From Candidatus Omnitrophota bacterium (GTDB lineage: Bacteria > Omnitrophota > Gorgyraeia > Duberdicusellales > 4484-171): a DNA stretch of 56,021 bases. Location of the stretch: positions 1-56,021 of the forward strand of contig WJJJ01000023.1 in NCBI GenBank assembly GCA_014729775.1, written 5' to 3'. The stretch's first letter is position 1. Every line of letters starts with the position of its first letter. The position numbers were made by a program, and so were the translations under genes. Shown piece after piece: positions 1 to 8,008 of the stretch. Below the pieces are notes generated by a model. It was given only the letters and a program-made list of their open reading frames with translations. It was not told the DNA's origin and ran no database searches.

Positions 1-3000
1 ACCGGGCGGATCGAAGAGCTGCAGCAGCAGCTGAGCGACGCGCGCCAGGCGAAGGCGGAGACCGAGAAGGAGCTGAAAGAGAGGCTGGTGGCGCTGGATA
101 AGGCAGGCGCGGCCAAGGAGACCGCACTGCGCAATGAACTGAAACAGTTCGTCGAGGACAGTCAGCAGAAGGAAAAATCACTCACCCGACAAATTGATGA
201 TCTTTCGGCGACCGCGGCATCGCTTCGGCAGGAACTGGCACGTACCGTCGAAGAAAAAAACCGGCTGGAGAAGAACGCCGCTAACCGGATTTCCGCGCTG
301 CAGCAGAATCTCAAGGAGGTGACGGAAAGGGAAGCCCAGCAGAAGAAATCCTTTCTTCAGGAACGCAAATCCCTCGAACGTAAATTCGCACAGCAGGAAC
401 AGGAGCTGATGAGTCAGCTCACCCGCGCGGAACAGGCAAAAAAGACTGCGAAAGATACGCTCCGAAAAGAAACCGCCCGGCTGGAAGGGACAATTGAGGG
501 GCTCACCGAACAAATAACCGGTTTAGAGGAAGCCGGCGCCCAGCAAGAGGCGAAATTCGCCACCCGTATCGCGACCCTGCAGGACACCATAGAGAAACTG
601 AAAGAGGAAAAAAAATCACGGGAAAAGGAATTACTTGCGGAAATTGCCTCTTCCGGCGAGACACTGGCGAACGCGCAGCAGAAGCACCGCCGGGAACTCG
701 CCGCGCTTGAGGAAACCCTTACCGGGGAAAGGGAAGCGCGGGCGCGGGAGAAGTCAGCACTGAACGAAGAAATCAGTGCGTTACAGACGCAAGTGCAGTC
801 TCTGGAGACAGAGAAAAAGAAGCTCGTCCAGGCGTTGGAGACGCTGCGGGATGATTCCTCCCAAAGAGTCGAGGCGCTGGAGAGAAGGCTTGAGACCGCC
901 CTGGCAGAACATTCCCAGGTAAAGAGCGCTTTGGAGCAGGAGCTGGCCGGGATCCGGGAGGAATCCCGAAAACAGATTACCGCACTGCAGTCCGAACTGG
1001 CACGCACGAAAAAAGAATACGAAGAAAAAACCGGGCAGCTGCGGTCCGAACTTTCCTTTATGCGGGATATTGAAGACAGGCTCATGCAGGAAGTGCTGGA
1101 ACTGAAAGAAGAGAAGGACGATGCGGCGCTGGAGCTTGCCCGTCTCGCCAATGAAAAGGAGAAAAACGAGAAATTGCTGCAGGCGAAGCTCGCGTTCGCG
1201 CGGGACGCGATGGAAACCCTCGAAAAGGAAAAACGCGGGAATGAGACTCGTCTTCAAAATCAGCTGATCGACGTGCAAAACCGAAAAGAGGAAATCGAGG
1301 CGCAGTTGAAAGCGCAGGTGTCCGCATTAGAGGAAGAAATGAATGCGCTGTCGCGGGAAAAGAAAAGGGAAGTCAATGCCCTCCAGGAGCAGGTGGTCGC
1401 GTTGGATAAAAAGAAGGCGGAGAACGAAACGCTTCTCCGCCGGCAGCTGGAACAGGTGCGCGCTGAACGCGCCAAGCTGGTCGATGAGCTGCGGCAACAG
1501 GAAGAGCTTTTGGAAAACCTGAAGATGCAGGCCCGGCAGGCCGATACGCAGATTGGCAATCTGGAGAAATCCAACAGTGAATTGCAGAAGGAGCTTGCCG
1601 CGGTCAGCGCGGAAAAGGAATCACTTGCCCAATCACTGCGCGGGGAAAAAGCAAAGGAAGACGCTTTACGCAACGCGCTCGCGGCACTGAGGCGGGAAAA
1701 AGAAACGGCGGAGAAGAATTTCCAGCAAAAAATTTCCGAGTTGAATAATACTGCGTTATCATTTAAGGAACAACTCGCCCAAACCGAAGATCGGCTGGAG
1801 TCAACAGAGGACCGCTATGCGGCCGAGATTGAAGAATTGCAAGGCGCGTTGAGCGCGGCGCACTCAGCCAGTGAATCCGACGAGGCGGCTCTTGACGCCG
1901 TCCGTGCCGAGGTGGAAAAGAGAGAAAGGGATATTGAGCAGCTGCTGGCGCAGGTGAACACGTTGCGGACCGCGGCCGAATCGTATAAGGACCAGCTGGC
2001 ACAGCTTGAGCGGGAAAAAGAGGCCGCCGAAGTTGCGCTGGAACAGAAAACCGACCAGCTCACACAGCACACACGCGCGGCTGAGACCGCATTAAAGCAA
2101 AGGGAGAAAGAGTTTACGGAAACGGTCGCATCGCTAAAAAAAGAGAAAGAGTCGCTTGAGGCATCTCTCACGCGGAGGATCGGAGCATTGGCCCAAACCA
2201 TAGATCAGCTCAGGGAAGAAAAGACCGCGGCCGAAGAAGATCTTCAGCAGACGGTGCGGTCACTGGAGCGCACCCACTCGCAGGCCCAGGCGGAGCTCCT
2301 GGCGGAAAACGCCGATTTACGCGAGGAATTAGCACGGGAAAAGGCCGATTCTCGTATGGAACTCGTCCAGCTCGAGAATAGGCTCAGCCAACTGCGTCAA
2401 AGCACTCAAGAATCCGCTGAGGCGCAGGACACACAGCTGGGAAAAATAAAAAGTGATTTCAGCCGGCGGGAACGCGAGCTTCTGGATACGATCGAACAGC
2501 TGAGGTCGTCGAATGCAGAGCAAAGAACGCGGTTAGAAGAACAGATCGCCGCGCTGGACCAGGAGGTCGGGCGGCTGGCGAAACAAAAAGAAACCTTACA
2601 AAGCCGGCTTAATGAGACCCTCGAGCAGGCTGAGGCAAAGAATACCGCGGCGCAGGCCGAGCTGCTGTCGGAAAATGCCTCCCTGCGGGAAGAGCTTTCC
2701 GCGGCCCGGCAAAAATCGGCGCAGCTGCTCCGGGAAGCAAACCGCGTCCGTACCTTGCTCAGCCAAAAAGAAGAAGAGTCGGCGGAGTTTGCCGAAGAAC
2801 TGGATACGCTCCGGGAACAGCTGGAAAATTACCGTACTAAACTCGCGGCGAACGAACGCCGGGCCGGAGAGGCGTATGCCGCGCAGACCAACGAGATCCA
2901 GCAGGATCTTCTTTCTCTCCGGCAGGAAAAAATAGAGGCTGAAAAAGAACTGCAGACTGCGGCACAGTCGCTGACCGCGGTGAAGAACCGTGCCGCCCGG

Positions 3001-3471
3001 CTGGCGGAGGAAAATCAGACCCTGGAGCGTCAGATTGCCGCCCTGAAGCAGGAACGTGCTGATGAGAGCGCGGACGAAACCGACGTCAAAATGCGGGAGA
3101 TGGAGGCAACCATCGCCCGTCTGCGCCGACAGCTGGCCCGCGCGCCGGAAAGGGAAAATGAAACGGGCAGTCAATCCGGCTCCGAAACCGCGGTTGTTCC
3201 TGCCGATGACGCCTGGCGGGAAAAGCTGAAACAGGAACTGGAACGGAGGCGTGAGGCGATCGAATCGCTGCGGAACGGCCGGAGCCGGAGCGCGGTTCCC
3301 CCGACCGGGAACGAAGAACAGATCGCCGCAGTAATAAAAAAGGCACAACGATTCATTCTGATGGGGCGGTACGCCGAAGCCTCTGATGAGCTGGAAAAAG
3401 TGATCTCGTGGAATCCGGATCATCGGGAAGCGCGGCGGCTGTTGGAATATATTAAGATTAGGGCAAAATAA
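1..3471 (+). CDS. Giant coiled-coil protein, 5' end outside window
   Basis: The reading frame is open from base 1, so the gene is cut by the window edge; the first in-frame GTG (88) is not a convincing start. At least 1,150 residues are almost unbroken heptad-type coiled coil rich in Glu, Lys, Gln, Ala and Leu. Two similar segments (LLAENADLREELA and LLSENASLREELS) point to internal duplication. The last ~55 residues differ: after a Pro/Gly-rich linker comes a short TPR-like helical pair (GRYAEASDELEKVISWNPDH). No enzymatic domain, membrane segment or signal peptide is visible in this part. It ends 9 bases before the next gene, so it is probably cotranscribed. A cytoskeletal or polar scaffold role is possible but is inference only. 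Confidence 0.85.
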   Translation, partial: TGRIEELQQQLSDARQAKAETEKELKERLVALDKAGAAKETALRNELKQFVEDSQQKEKSLTRQIDDLSATAASLRQELARTVEEKNRLEKNAANRISALQQNLKEVTEREAQQKKSFLQERKSLERKFAQQEQELMSQLTRAEQAKKTAKDTLRKETARLEGTIEGLTEQITGLEEAGAQQEAKFATRIATLQDTIEKLKEEKKSREKELLAEIASSGETLANAQQKHRRELAALEETLTGEREARAREKSALNEEISALQTQVQSLETEKKKLVQALETLRDDSSQRVEALERRLETALAEHSQVKSALEQELAGIREESRKQITALQSELARTKKEYEEKTGQLRSELSFMRDIEDRLMQEVLELKEEKDDAALELARLANEKEKNEKLLQAKLAFARDAMETLEKEKRGNETRLQNQLIDVQNRKEEIEAQLKAQVSALEEEMNALSREKKREVNALQEQVVALDKKKAENETLLRRQLEQVRAERAKLVDELRQQEELLENLKMQARQADTQIGNLEKSNSELQKELAAVSAEKESLAQSLRGEKAKEDALRNALAALRREKETAEKNFQQKISELNNTALSFKEQLAQTEDRLESTEDRYAAEIEELQGALSAAHSASESDEAALDAVRAEVEKRERDIEQLLAQVNTLRTAAESYKDQLAQLEREKEAAEVALEQKTDQLTQHTRAAETALKQREKEFTETVASLKKEKESLEASLTRRIGALAQTIDQLREEKTAAEEDLQQTVRSLERTHSQAQAELLAENADLREELAREKADSRMELVQLENRLSQLRQSTQESAEAQDTQLGKIKSDFSRRERELLDTIEQLRSSNAEQRTRLEEQIAALDQEVGRLAKQKETLQSRLNETLEQAEAKNTAAQAELLSENASLREELSAARQKSAQLLREANRVRTLLSQKEEESAEFAEELDTLREQLENYRTKLAANERRAGEAYAAQTNEIQQDLLSLRQEKIEAEKELQTAAQSLTAVKNRAARLAEENQTLERQIAALKQERADESADETDVKMREMEATIARLRRQLARAPERENETGSQSGSETAVVPADDAWREKLKQELERRREAIESLRNGRSRSAVPPTGNEEQIAAVIKKAQRFILMGRYAEASDELEKVISWNPDHREARRLLEYIKIRAK

Positions 3472-3480
3472 AGCCAAGGC

Positions 3481-4380
3481 ATGACCGAGTCCGTACGGCT
3501 GACCGTTCCGCCGGTATTTACCCATAATTCCTTCGAATATTTTTTAGGGCAGCTGCCGGAGGGCCTGAGCGCGGGGGGCTGCTGTGTCTTTGATTTCCGT
3601 GTGGTAACCGGGATGACCGCCTTCGGTGTGCTTTCCCTTCTCATCCTGTGCGAAACCCTTTCCTCTCTCGGGATCAAGGTTTCCGTCGACAGCCGAGACA
3701 ATCAACCCGTCAAAGATATGCTGGCGCAGTGGGGTTTCTCTCAATTTTTCCCGCAAGAAGAGGGTGCTGTTTCCGGACAAGGGCATTCCTCGCGCATTGT
3801 CCTGCCTATTACCCCTATTCAGGGAGAGCAGGACGTCTATGAGGTCATTTCGGCGCTGCGGGACAGCATTCCCATGTCTCCCCGCCAGGCGACGGATTTG
3901 GTCGTCGTGGTGTCGGAAATCGCCCAAAATATTATGGAGCACAGCAGTGCCAAAGGGTATATTGCCGTCGGACGCCACCGGCGCCGGGCGCGTCAGGACA
4001 TGGTGGATATTTGCGTTGCTGACGGAGGGGTGGGGATGGGGCAGAGCTTAAAGGAAAAGCTCGCTTACGTCGACCGGCGCTATTTGGATTCCTTCGCGAT
4101 ATATAAAGCTTTGTATGAAGGGTTGTCGCGTCACGACGAGCCCGGAAGAGGCAATGGGATCGTGAAAACCAGAGAGCTTGTGCGTAAACACGGGGGGCGG
4201 TTGAGTCTTCGATCCGGCCGTGCGAAAATTTGGGGGACGGTATCCTTTTGGCAGATTGAACGGGTACTGAAAAAACAATTATGTTTTCTCCCCGGCACCC
4301 AGGTGCATATCGAGTTTCCGCTCAGCAGAGAGCTGCCGCAGTATGCCGAGGAATTAAATCTTGACACTTCTCCGGCTTAG
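3481..4380 (+). CDS. STAS-like / GHKL histidine-kinase-type ATPase protein
   Basis: A 299-residue protein in two halves. Residues ~1-95 look like a STAS-type alpha/beta domain. Residues ~115-290 carry a GHKL ATPase fold of the anti-sigma-factor kinase type: N-box SEIAQNIMEHSS (~145-156), G1 box DGGVGM (181-186) and G2 box GRGNGI (222-227). There is no phospho-accepting H-box or transmembrane segment, so it is not a normal sensor kinase. Start is the ATG at 3481 with AAGG four bases upstream. Family knowledge suggests a serine kinase or partner-switching role. The next gene encodes a STAS-like/DNA-binding protein, a plausible partner. Substrate unknown. Confidence 0.72.
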   Translation: MTESVRLTVPPVFTHNSFEYFLGQLPEGLSAGGCCVFDFRVVTGMTAFGVLSLLILCETLSSLGIKVSVDSRDNQPVKDMLAQWGFSQFFPQEEGAVSGQGHSSRIVLPITPIQGEQDVYEVISALRDSIPMSPRQATDLVVVVSEIAQNIMEHSSAKGYIAVGRHRRRARQDMVDICVADGGVGMGQSLKEKLAYVDRRYLDSFAIYKALYEGLSRHDEPGRGNGIVKTRELVRKHGGRLSLRSGRAKIWGTVSFWQIERVLKKQLCFLPGTQVHIEFPLSRELPQYAEELNLDTSPA

Positions 4381-4389
4381 TGATATAGT
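4361..4389 (+). promoter_or_regulatory. sigma70-type promoter inside the end of the upstream gene
   Basis: TTGACA (4361-4366), a 17-base spacer and TATAGT (4384-4389). This is close to the vegetative consensus with ideal spacing. The expected start near 4396 leaves only about 14 untranslated bases before the ATG at 4410, so the STAS-like/wHTH gene can be expressed apart from its upstream neighbour. Confidence 0.7.
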
Positions 4390-4409
4390 TCAATTGAATT
4401 GGTTGAAAC

Positions 4410-4994
4410 ATGGCTGCTGTAGTGACTATTCAGCTCAAGGATGTGGTGCGGCGCCAGGTCAAGGGAAGATATTATGATCTGGTGACGCGGCAAATTGGGA
4501 AGAGCATATTTCGTCATCTGGAAGAGAAAATCGCAAAGGCCGGAAGCGGTACCGTGATCATCCTGGATTTCGCCGATATCGGCGCAATAGATTATTCGTG
4601 CGCCGATGAGATCTTTGCCCGGCTGGTGAGGCGTTTGCAGCTGGATGAGTACGGAGAAAAGTATCTCGCGCTGAAAGGGCTGTCACCGCATCACAAGGAG
4701 AATATCGATATTGTGATGGAAAAAAACGACCTCGCGGTCTTGGTGTATGAAAAGCGTACCTGGGAGGTGCTTGGTTCCTTAGACAACTATTTATTCCAGA
4801 CGCTGGAAGCGATCATGGACGCGGGACAGATGTCCTCGCCGGTACTCTCTCAACAGCTGGACCTGGCGTTAAATACCGCCAGCATGCGTTTGCGCAATTT
4901 AAGCAAGCTCCGGCTGGTAAAAAAAAGGCCGGCGACCAACGACGGCGGAAAACGGTGCTTTATTTATGAGACTTTGACCGGCCGTCGAAATTAA
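4410..4994 (+). CDS. STAS-like (DUF4325-type) protein with winged-helix C-terminus
   Basis: A 194-residue protein. Residues ~10-85 resemble the DUF4325 STAS-like domain (VIILDFADIGAIDYSCADEI), which is often found beside GHKL ATPases. Residues ~118-190 look like a winged helix (SSPVLSQQLDLALNTASMRL followed by NLSKLRLVKKR). It follows the GHKL protein and lies directly upstream of the flagellar promoter at 5030. An inference is that the pair forms a switch whose output is DNA binding, perhaps at the flgB promoter. There is no strong Shine-Dalgarno before the ATG; the short leader predicted from the promoter fits weakly led translation. Confidence 0.68.
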   Translation: MAAVVTIQLKDVVRRQVKGRYYDLVTRQIGKSIFRHLEEKIAKAGSGTVIILDFADIGAIDYSCADEIFARLVRRLQLDEYGEKYLALKGLSPHHKENIDIVMEKNDLAVLVYEKRTWEVLGSLDNYLFQTLEAIMDAGQMSSPVLSQQLDLALNTASMRLRNLSKLRLVKKRPATNDGGKRCFIYETLTGRRN

Positions 4995-5029
4995 GCGGAG
5001 ACCACGCAAAGGGGTGTGAGGCGTACTAC

Positions 5030-5058
5030 TTGACAAATTGAAATCAAATTGTTATATT
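5030..5058 (+). promoter_or_regulatory. sigma70-type promoter for the flgB operon
   Basis: TTGACA (5030-5035), 17 bases, TATATT (5053-5058), in an AT-rich pocket of an otherwise GC-rich region. The expected start near 5065 gives a leader of about 145 bases before flgB. No sigma54-type -24/-12 element or sigma28 box is seen here. Confidence 0.72.
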
Positions 5059-5067
5059 TAACATGTC

Positions 5068-5153
5068 GCGTACACATAAACAAAGAGGGATATGCATGAC
5101 TGGACCGCGGAGCGGAAGTCGTTCTGCCGCTGACCGATCGATGCGGCGTACGC
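5068..5153 (+). promoter_or_regulatory. Candidate structured leader RNA upstream of flgB
   Basis: The flgB leader contains a closing 6-bp pair (GCGTAC 5068-5073 with GTACGC 5148-5153), an inner GCAT/ATGC pair and a hairpin AGCGG/CCGCT (5111-5131), plus a purine-rich unpaired stretch ACATAAACAAAGAGGGA. It precedes a terminator-like hairpin, the usual aptamer-plus-expression-platform layout. It does not match the GEMM-I c-di-GMP consensus. No known class is assigned; the pairing is by eye. Confidence 0.35.
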
Positions 5154-5176
5154 AACATTACGGGATTTTTGTAGCA

Positions 5177-5208
5177 AGGGCAACCCTATAGGGTTGCTCT
5201 ATTTTTTT
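5177..5208 (+). terminator. Terminator-like hairpin abutting the flgB start codon
   Basis: A perfect 18-base palindrome (GCAACCCTATAGGGTTGC, 5180-5197), extended by G-U, G-C and A-T pairs, is followed by A and seven T (5202-5208). The ATG at 5209 follows immediately. In form it is a rho-independent terminator, but it stands between promoter and first gene, so it would act as an attenuator. Confidence 0.6.
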
Positions 5209-5628
5209 ATGGGAGACGTATTTTCCGCCAATCATATGATGCGCGTGCTGGAAAAAAGTCTGGAAGGGCTTTCCCGTCGGCACGACGCGCTCACCAACAA
5301 TATCGCCAATGTCGATACTCCGCACTACAACCGCAAAGACGTCAATTTCAGGGACACGCTGAAGCAGGTGATCAAAGAAGATACATCCCGGGTCAATTTG
5401 CATACTACCGACCCGGGACATATAGGGCTGTCCGTCCAAAGGAACGGGCCCTCCTTTTCCATTGAGGCCGTAAACGATACGGCGTACCGCAACGACCGGA
5501 ATAACGTCGATATAGAAAAGGAAATAGTGGAAATCAACAAAAATTCGCTGCTTTATAATGCGGCGACAGATATGCTGAACAATGAATTCTTTCTTTTACG
5601 CTACGCGATAGAAGAAGGAAGGAGGTAA
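5209..5628 (+). CDS. flgB: Flagellar basal-body rod protein FlgB
   Basis: A 139-residue proximal rod protein. The N-terminus carries the rod/hook signature NNIANVDTPHYNRKDVNF; the C-terminus has the matching amphipathic helix (NNEFFLLRYAIEEG) that packs with it. It is exported by the flagellar type III system without a cleaved signal. Start is uncertain: ATG 5209 gives the usual ~13 residues before the LEKSLEGL helix but has almost no Shine-Dalgarno because the terminator-like hairpin sits against it. ATG 5236 is an alternative. It is followed after 2 bases by flgC. Confidence 0.93.
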   Translation: MGDVFSANHMMRVLEKSLEGLSRRHDALTNNIANVDTPHYNRKDVNFRDTLKQVIKEDTSRVNLHTTDPGHIGLSVQRNGPSFSIEAVNDTAYRNDRNNVDIEKEIVEINKNSLLYNAATDMLNNEFFLLRYAIEEGRR

Positions 5629-5630
5629 TT

Positions 5631-6065
5631 ATGAGTTTTCAGGGAATGGATATTTCCGCATCGGGACTGACGGCTCAACGGTTAAGAATGGACGTGATCT
5701 CCGGAAATCTGGCGAACGTCAATACTACGCGTACTCCCGAGGGCGGCCCCTATCGGAGAAGAATGGTGGTGTTTGAAGAAATGCTCCAGCAAGCGGTCGA
5801 CACTCTGCCTTTCCAGCCGACCCGGACGCCTCTTTCCGGGGTCAGGGTGTCTGCGGTGGTCGAGAGCGAAGAACCGCCCATGATGGTATACGATCCCCAG
5901 CATCCCGACGCGAACGAAGAAGGATATGTCGCGATGCCGAACGTGAATTCCGTCCACGAGATGGCCGATATGATCTCGGCGTCCCGCGCATATGAGGCGA
6001 ATCTGACGGCAATGAATCTGAGCAAAACGATGACCCAGAAAGCGTTGAGCATTTTGAGGGTCTAA
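5631..6065 (+). CDS. flgC: Flagellar basal-body rod protein FlgC
   Basis: A 144-residue rod protein of normal length. It has the N-terminal motif DISASGLTAQRLRMDVISGN followed by LANVNTTRTPEGGPYRRR, and the C-terminal MADMISASRAYEANLTAMN typical of FlgC. It forms the rod with FlgB, FlgF and FlgG on the MS-ring. GGAGG lies 5 to 10 bases before the ATG. Second gene of the flgB operon. Confidence 0.96.
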   Translation: MSFQGMDISASGLTAQRLRMDVISGNLANVNTTRTPEGGPYRRRMVVFEEMLQQAVDTLPFQPTRTPLSGVRVSAVVESEEPPMMVYDPQHPDANEEGYVAMPNVNSVHEMADMISASRAYEANLTAMNLSKTMTQKALSILRV

Positions 6066-6078
6066 GGAGGATGAAGAT

Positions 6079-6381
6079 ATGAACGAGATCGATATCAGGT
6101 TCCCCGCCCTGAAAGAGATTTATCAGGAACAGAGACAGGCAATGGTCGGAGAATCTTCTCAGGAAGGCTCGTTCCTGGGAGTGTTGCAGGACAAAATCGG
6201 CCAGCTGAATGAAAATTTTACCGAGGTGAACGAGAAGGTTGAGAACTTTCTTCTCGGCAGGGAAAACATCGAGTCGGTAATGACTTCCATGCAGAAAGTG
6301 AATCTAGAATTCCGCATGGCGGTGCAGCTGCGGAATAAGCTGGTTGAGGCATACCAGGAAATTTTCAGAATGCAGGTGTAG
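6079..6381 (+). CDS. fliE: Flagellar hook-basal body complex protein FliE
   Basis: A 100-residue MS-ring/rod adaptor. The C-terminal half (NIESVMTSMQKVNLEFRMAV, then QLRNKLVEAYQEIFRMQV) is the FliE signature. Its position between flgC and fliF is the classical order. AAGGAGG precedes the ATG. Confidence 0.95.
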   Translation: MNEIDIRFPALKEIYQEQRQAMVGESSQEGSFLGVLQDKIGQLNENFTEVNEKVENFLLGRENIESVMTSMQKVNLEFRMAVQLRNKLVEAYQEIFRMQV

Positions 6382-6406
6382 GCGTACATATTAAAGGAGA
6401 GGCGAG

Positions 6407-7987
6407 GTGAAAGAATTTTTGTTGCGCATTCAATCTCAGTTCCAGAAATACTGGCAGGCCTTGACCGGTCCTCAGCGGATTGCGGTCACGGCGCTTGGAG
6501 CATTGATCCTTGTCTCACTGATCGGTTTTACTTTCTGGACGACCCGGCCTGATTATTCGGTGTTATTTTCCAATCTTTCGCCGCAGGACGCGTCTTCGAT
6601 CATCGAAGAGCTCAAAGAAGCCAATACACCGTATCGGATCACGCAGGACGGGGATACGATCTTGGTTCCCACGCGCTCGGTATACGAGTTAAGAATTTCG
6701 CTGGCCGGCCAGGGGCTTCCTCAGGGCGGAGGAGTGGGATTTGAGATCTTCGATCAGAATTTTTTCGGGATGACCGAATTTACCCAGAAACTCAATTATC
6801 AGCGCGCTCTGCAGGGCGAGCTTGAACGGACGATCCGGCAGATGTCGGGGGTCCAGGGCGCGCGCGTACACCTGGTGATACCGAAAAAAGAATTGTTCGT
6901 GGAAGAAGAGAAGGACCCGTCGGCGAGCGTCCTGCTGAAACTGGAGGCTTCGGCGAAGCTGGAGAAGGCACACGTGCAGGCAATCGCAAATCTGGTGAAA
7001 ACCAGCGTTGAAGGGCTGAAGAACGAAAATATTTCGATTGTGGATACGCGCGGAGAAATCCTGTCTGATGTGCTCGAAGATGATTTTCAGGTGATGGGTA
7101 CGGTGACCGATGTGTTTAAGATGAAGAAACGAATCGAACGCGATCTGCAGGAAGAAGTGCGACTGCTTCTGGAAAGAATCGTGGGGATCGGGAACGTCGC
7201 GGTGCTGGCCAATGTCGAATTGAACATGGATAAACAGGAGAGCACAAAAGAAGAATACGCGCCGGTCGTAGACGAACAGGGTATCGTGAGAAGCCAGCAC
7301 AGAGAATCAGAGTTCTTTAAAGGGTCTTCCGGCTCAAGCGGAGGGGTGCCGGGGGTGGAAAGCAACCTTTCCACGGTACCGGGATACGTGCAGAGCGGCG
7401 GCGGAGAAGGATCGAGTGATTACACGCGGGAGCAGGTCACGACCAACTATGAGATCAATAAAACGCTTTCTCATATTTCCTCCCTTCCGGGAGAGATCAA
7501 GAAAATTTCCATTTCGGTCTTGCTGGACGGAGAGTTTCCCTCGGAAAAATTGCAGTCAATCGAACAGCTGGTGTCTTCCGGAGTGGGGATACAGCAAGAC
7601 AGGGGCGATCAGGTGACCGTGCAGAGTTTCGCGTTTGATAAGTCTTTTAAAGAGGGGAGGATCCCTTCCCAGGAACAGTTTGACCGGAAAGAATTGCGTA
7701 ATATGCTGATCAAGGCCGGAGTAATTGTGCTGGTAAGCGTGATCGTATTGCTGTTTACCCTGTCGATGATCCGGCACGCCCGGCTGATCACGTCCGCCAA
7801 ACGGCAAATACAGGAGTCGCAGGGAAAAGTTTCCGGCGCGCCAGGGCTGGATATCGAAGACGTTGAGGAATCATTTCCGTCGGAAGAGGATGACGAATTC
7901 GAAAGCATGAAACGTCAGGTAAGGGAGATCGCGCAGCAGGATCCCGAACGTATCGCGAACGCGATAAAGGCGCTGCTCGCGAGTTGA
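6407..7987 (+). CDS. fliF: Flagellar MS-ring protein FliF
   Basis: A 526-residue inner-membrane ring protein that houses the export gate and mounts FliG. Transmembrane helices are visible at ~25-45 and ~430-452. Between them lie the YscJ/FliF ring-building domain (VLFSNLSPQDASSIIEELKE; RVHLVIPKKELFVEEEKDP) and the FliF-specific domain with the variable Gly/Ser-rich loop (~300-345). The acidic C-terminus (DIEDVEESFPSEEDDEFESM) is the FliG-binding tail. Start is GTG 6407 with AAAGGAGAG upstream. Confidence 0.97.
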   Translation: MKEFLLRIQSQFQKYWQALTGPQRIAVTALGALILVSLIGFTFWTTRPDYSVLFSNLSPQDASSIIEELKEANTPYRITQDGDTILVPTRSVYELRISLAGQGLPQGGGVGFEIFDQNFFGMTEFTQKLNYQRALQGELERTIRQMSGVQGARVHLVIPKKELFVEEEKDPSASVLLKLEASAKLEKAHVQAIANLVKTSVEGLKNENISIVDTRGEILSDVLEDDFQVMGTVTDVFKMKKRIERDLQEEVRLLLERIVGIGNVAVLANVELNMDKQESTKEEYAPVVDEQGIVRSQHRESEFFKGSSGSSGGVPGVESNLSTVPGYVQSGGGEGSSDYTREQVTTNYEINKTLSHISSLPGEIKKISISVLLDGEFPSEKLQSIEQLVSSGVGIQQDRGDQVTVQSFAFDKSFKEGRIPSQEQFDRKELRNMLIKAGVIVLVSVIVLLFTLSMIRHARLITSAKRQIQESQGKVSGAPGLDIEDVEESFPSEEDDEFESMKRQVREIAQQDPERIANAIKALLAS

Positions 7988-8008
7988 CGCGAAAAAAAGG
8001 ACGGTGCT

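Noticed and set aside
414-1151. Long frames on the minus strand opposite the coiled-coil gene and other genes
   Set aside because: They mirror the strongly biased codons of the plus-strand genes, have low-complexity Ser/Phe/Leu-rich products and lack ribosome sites.
1-3471. SMC, myosin or chemoreceptor protein
   Set aside because: There is no ATP-binding head, hinge, membrane segment or receptor hairpin signature in the visible part; only coiled coil and a TPR-like end.
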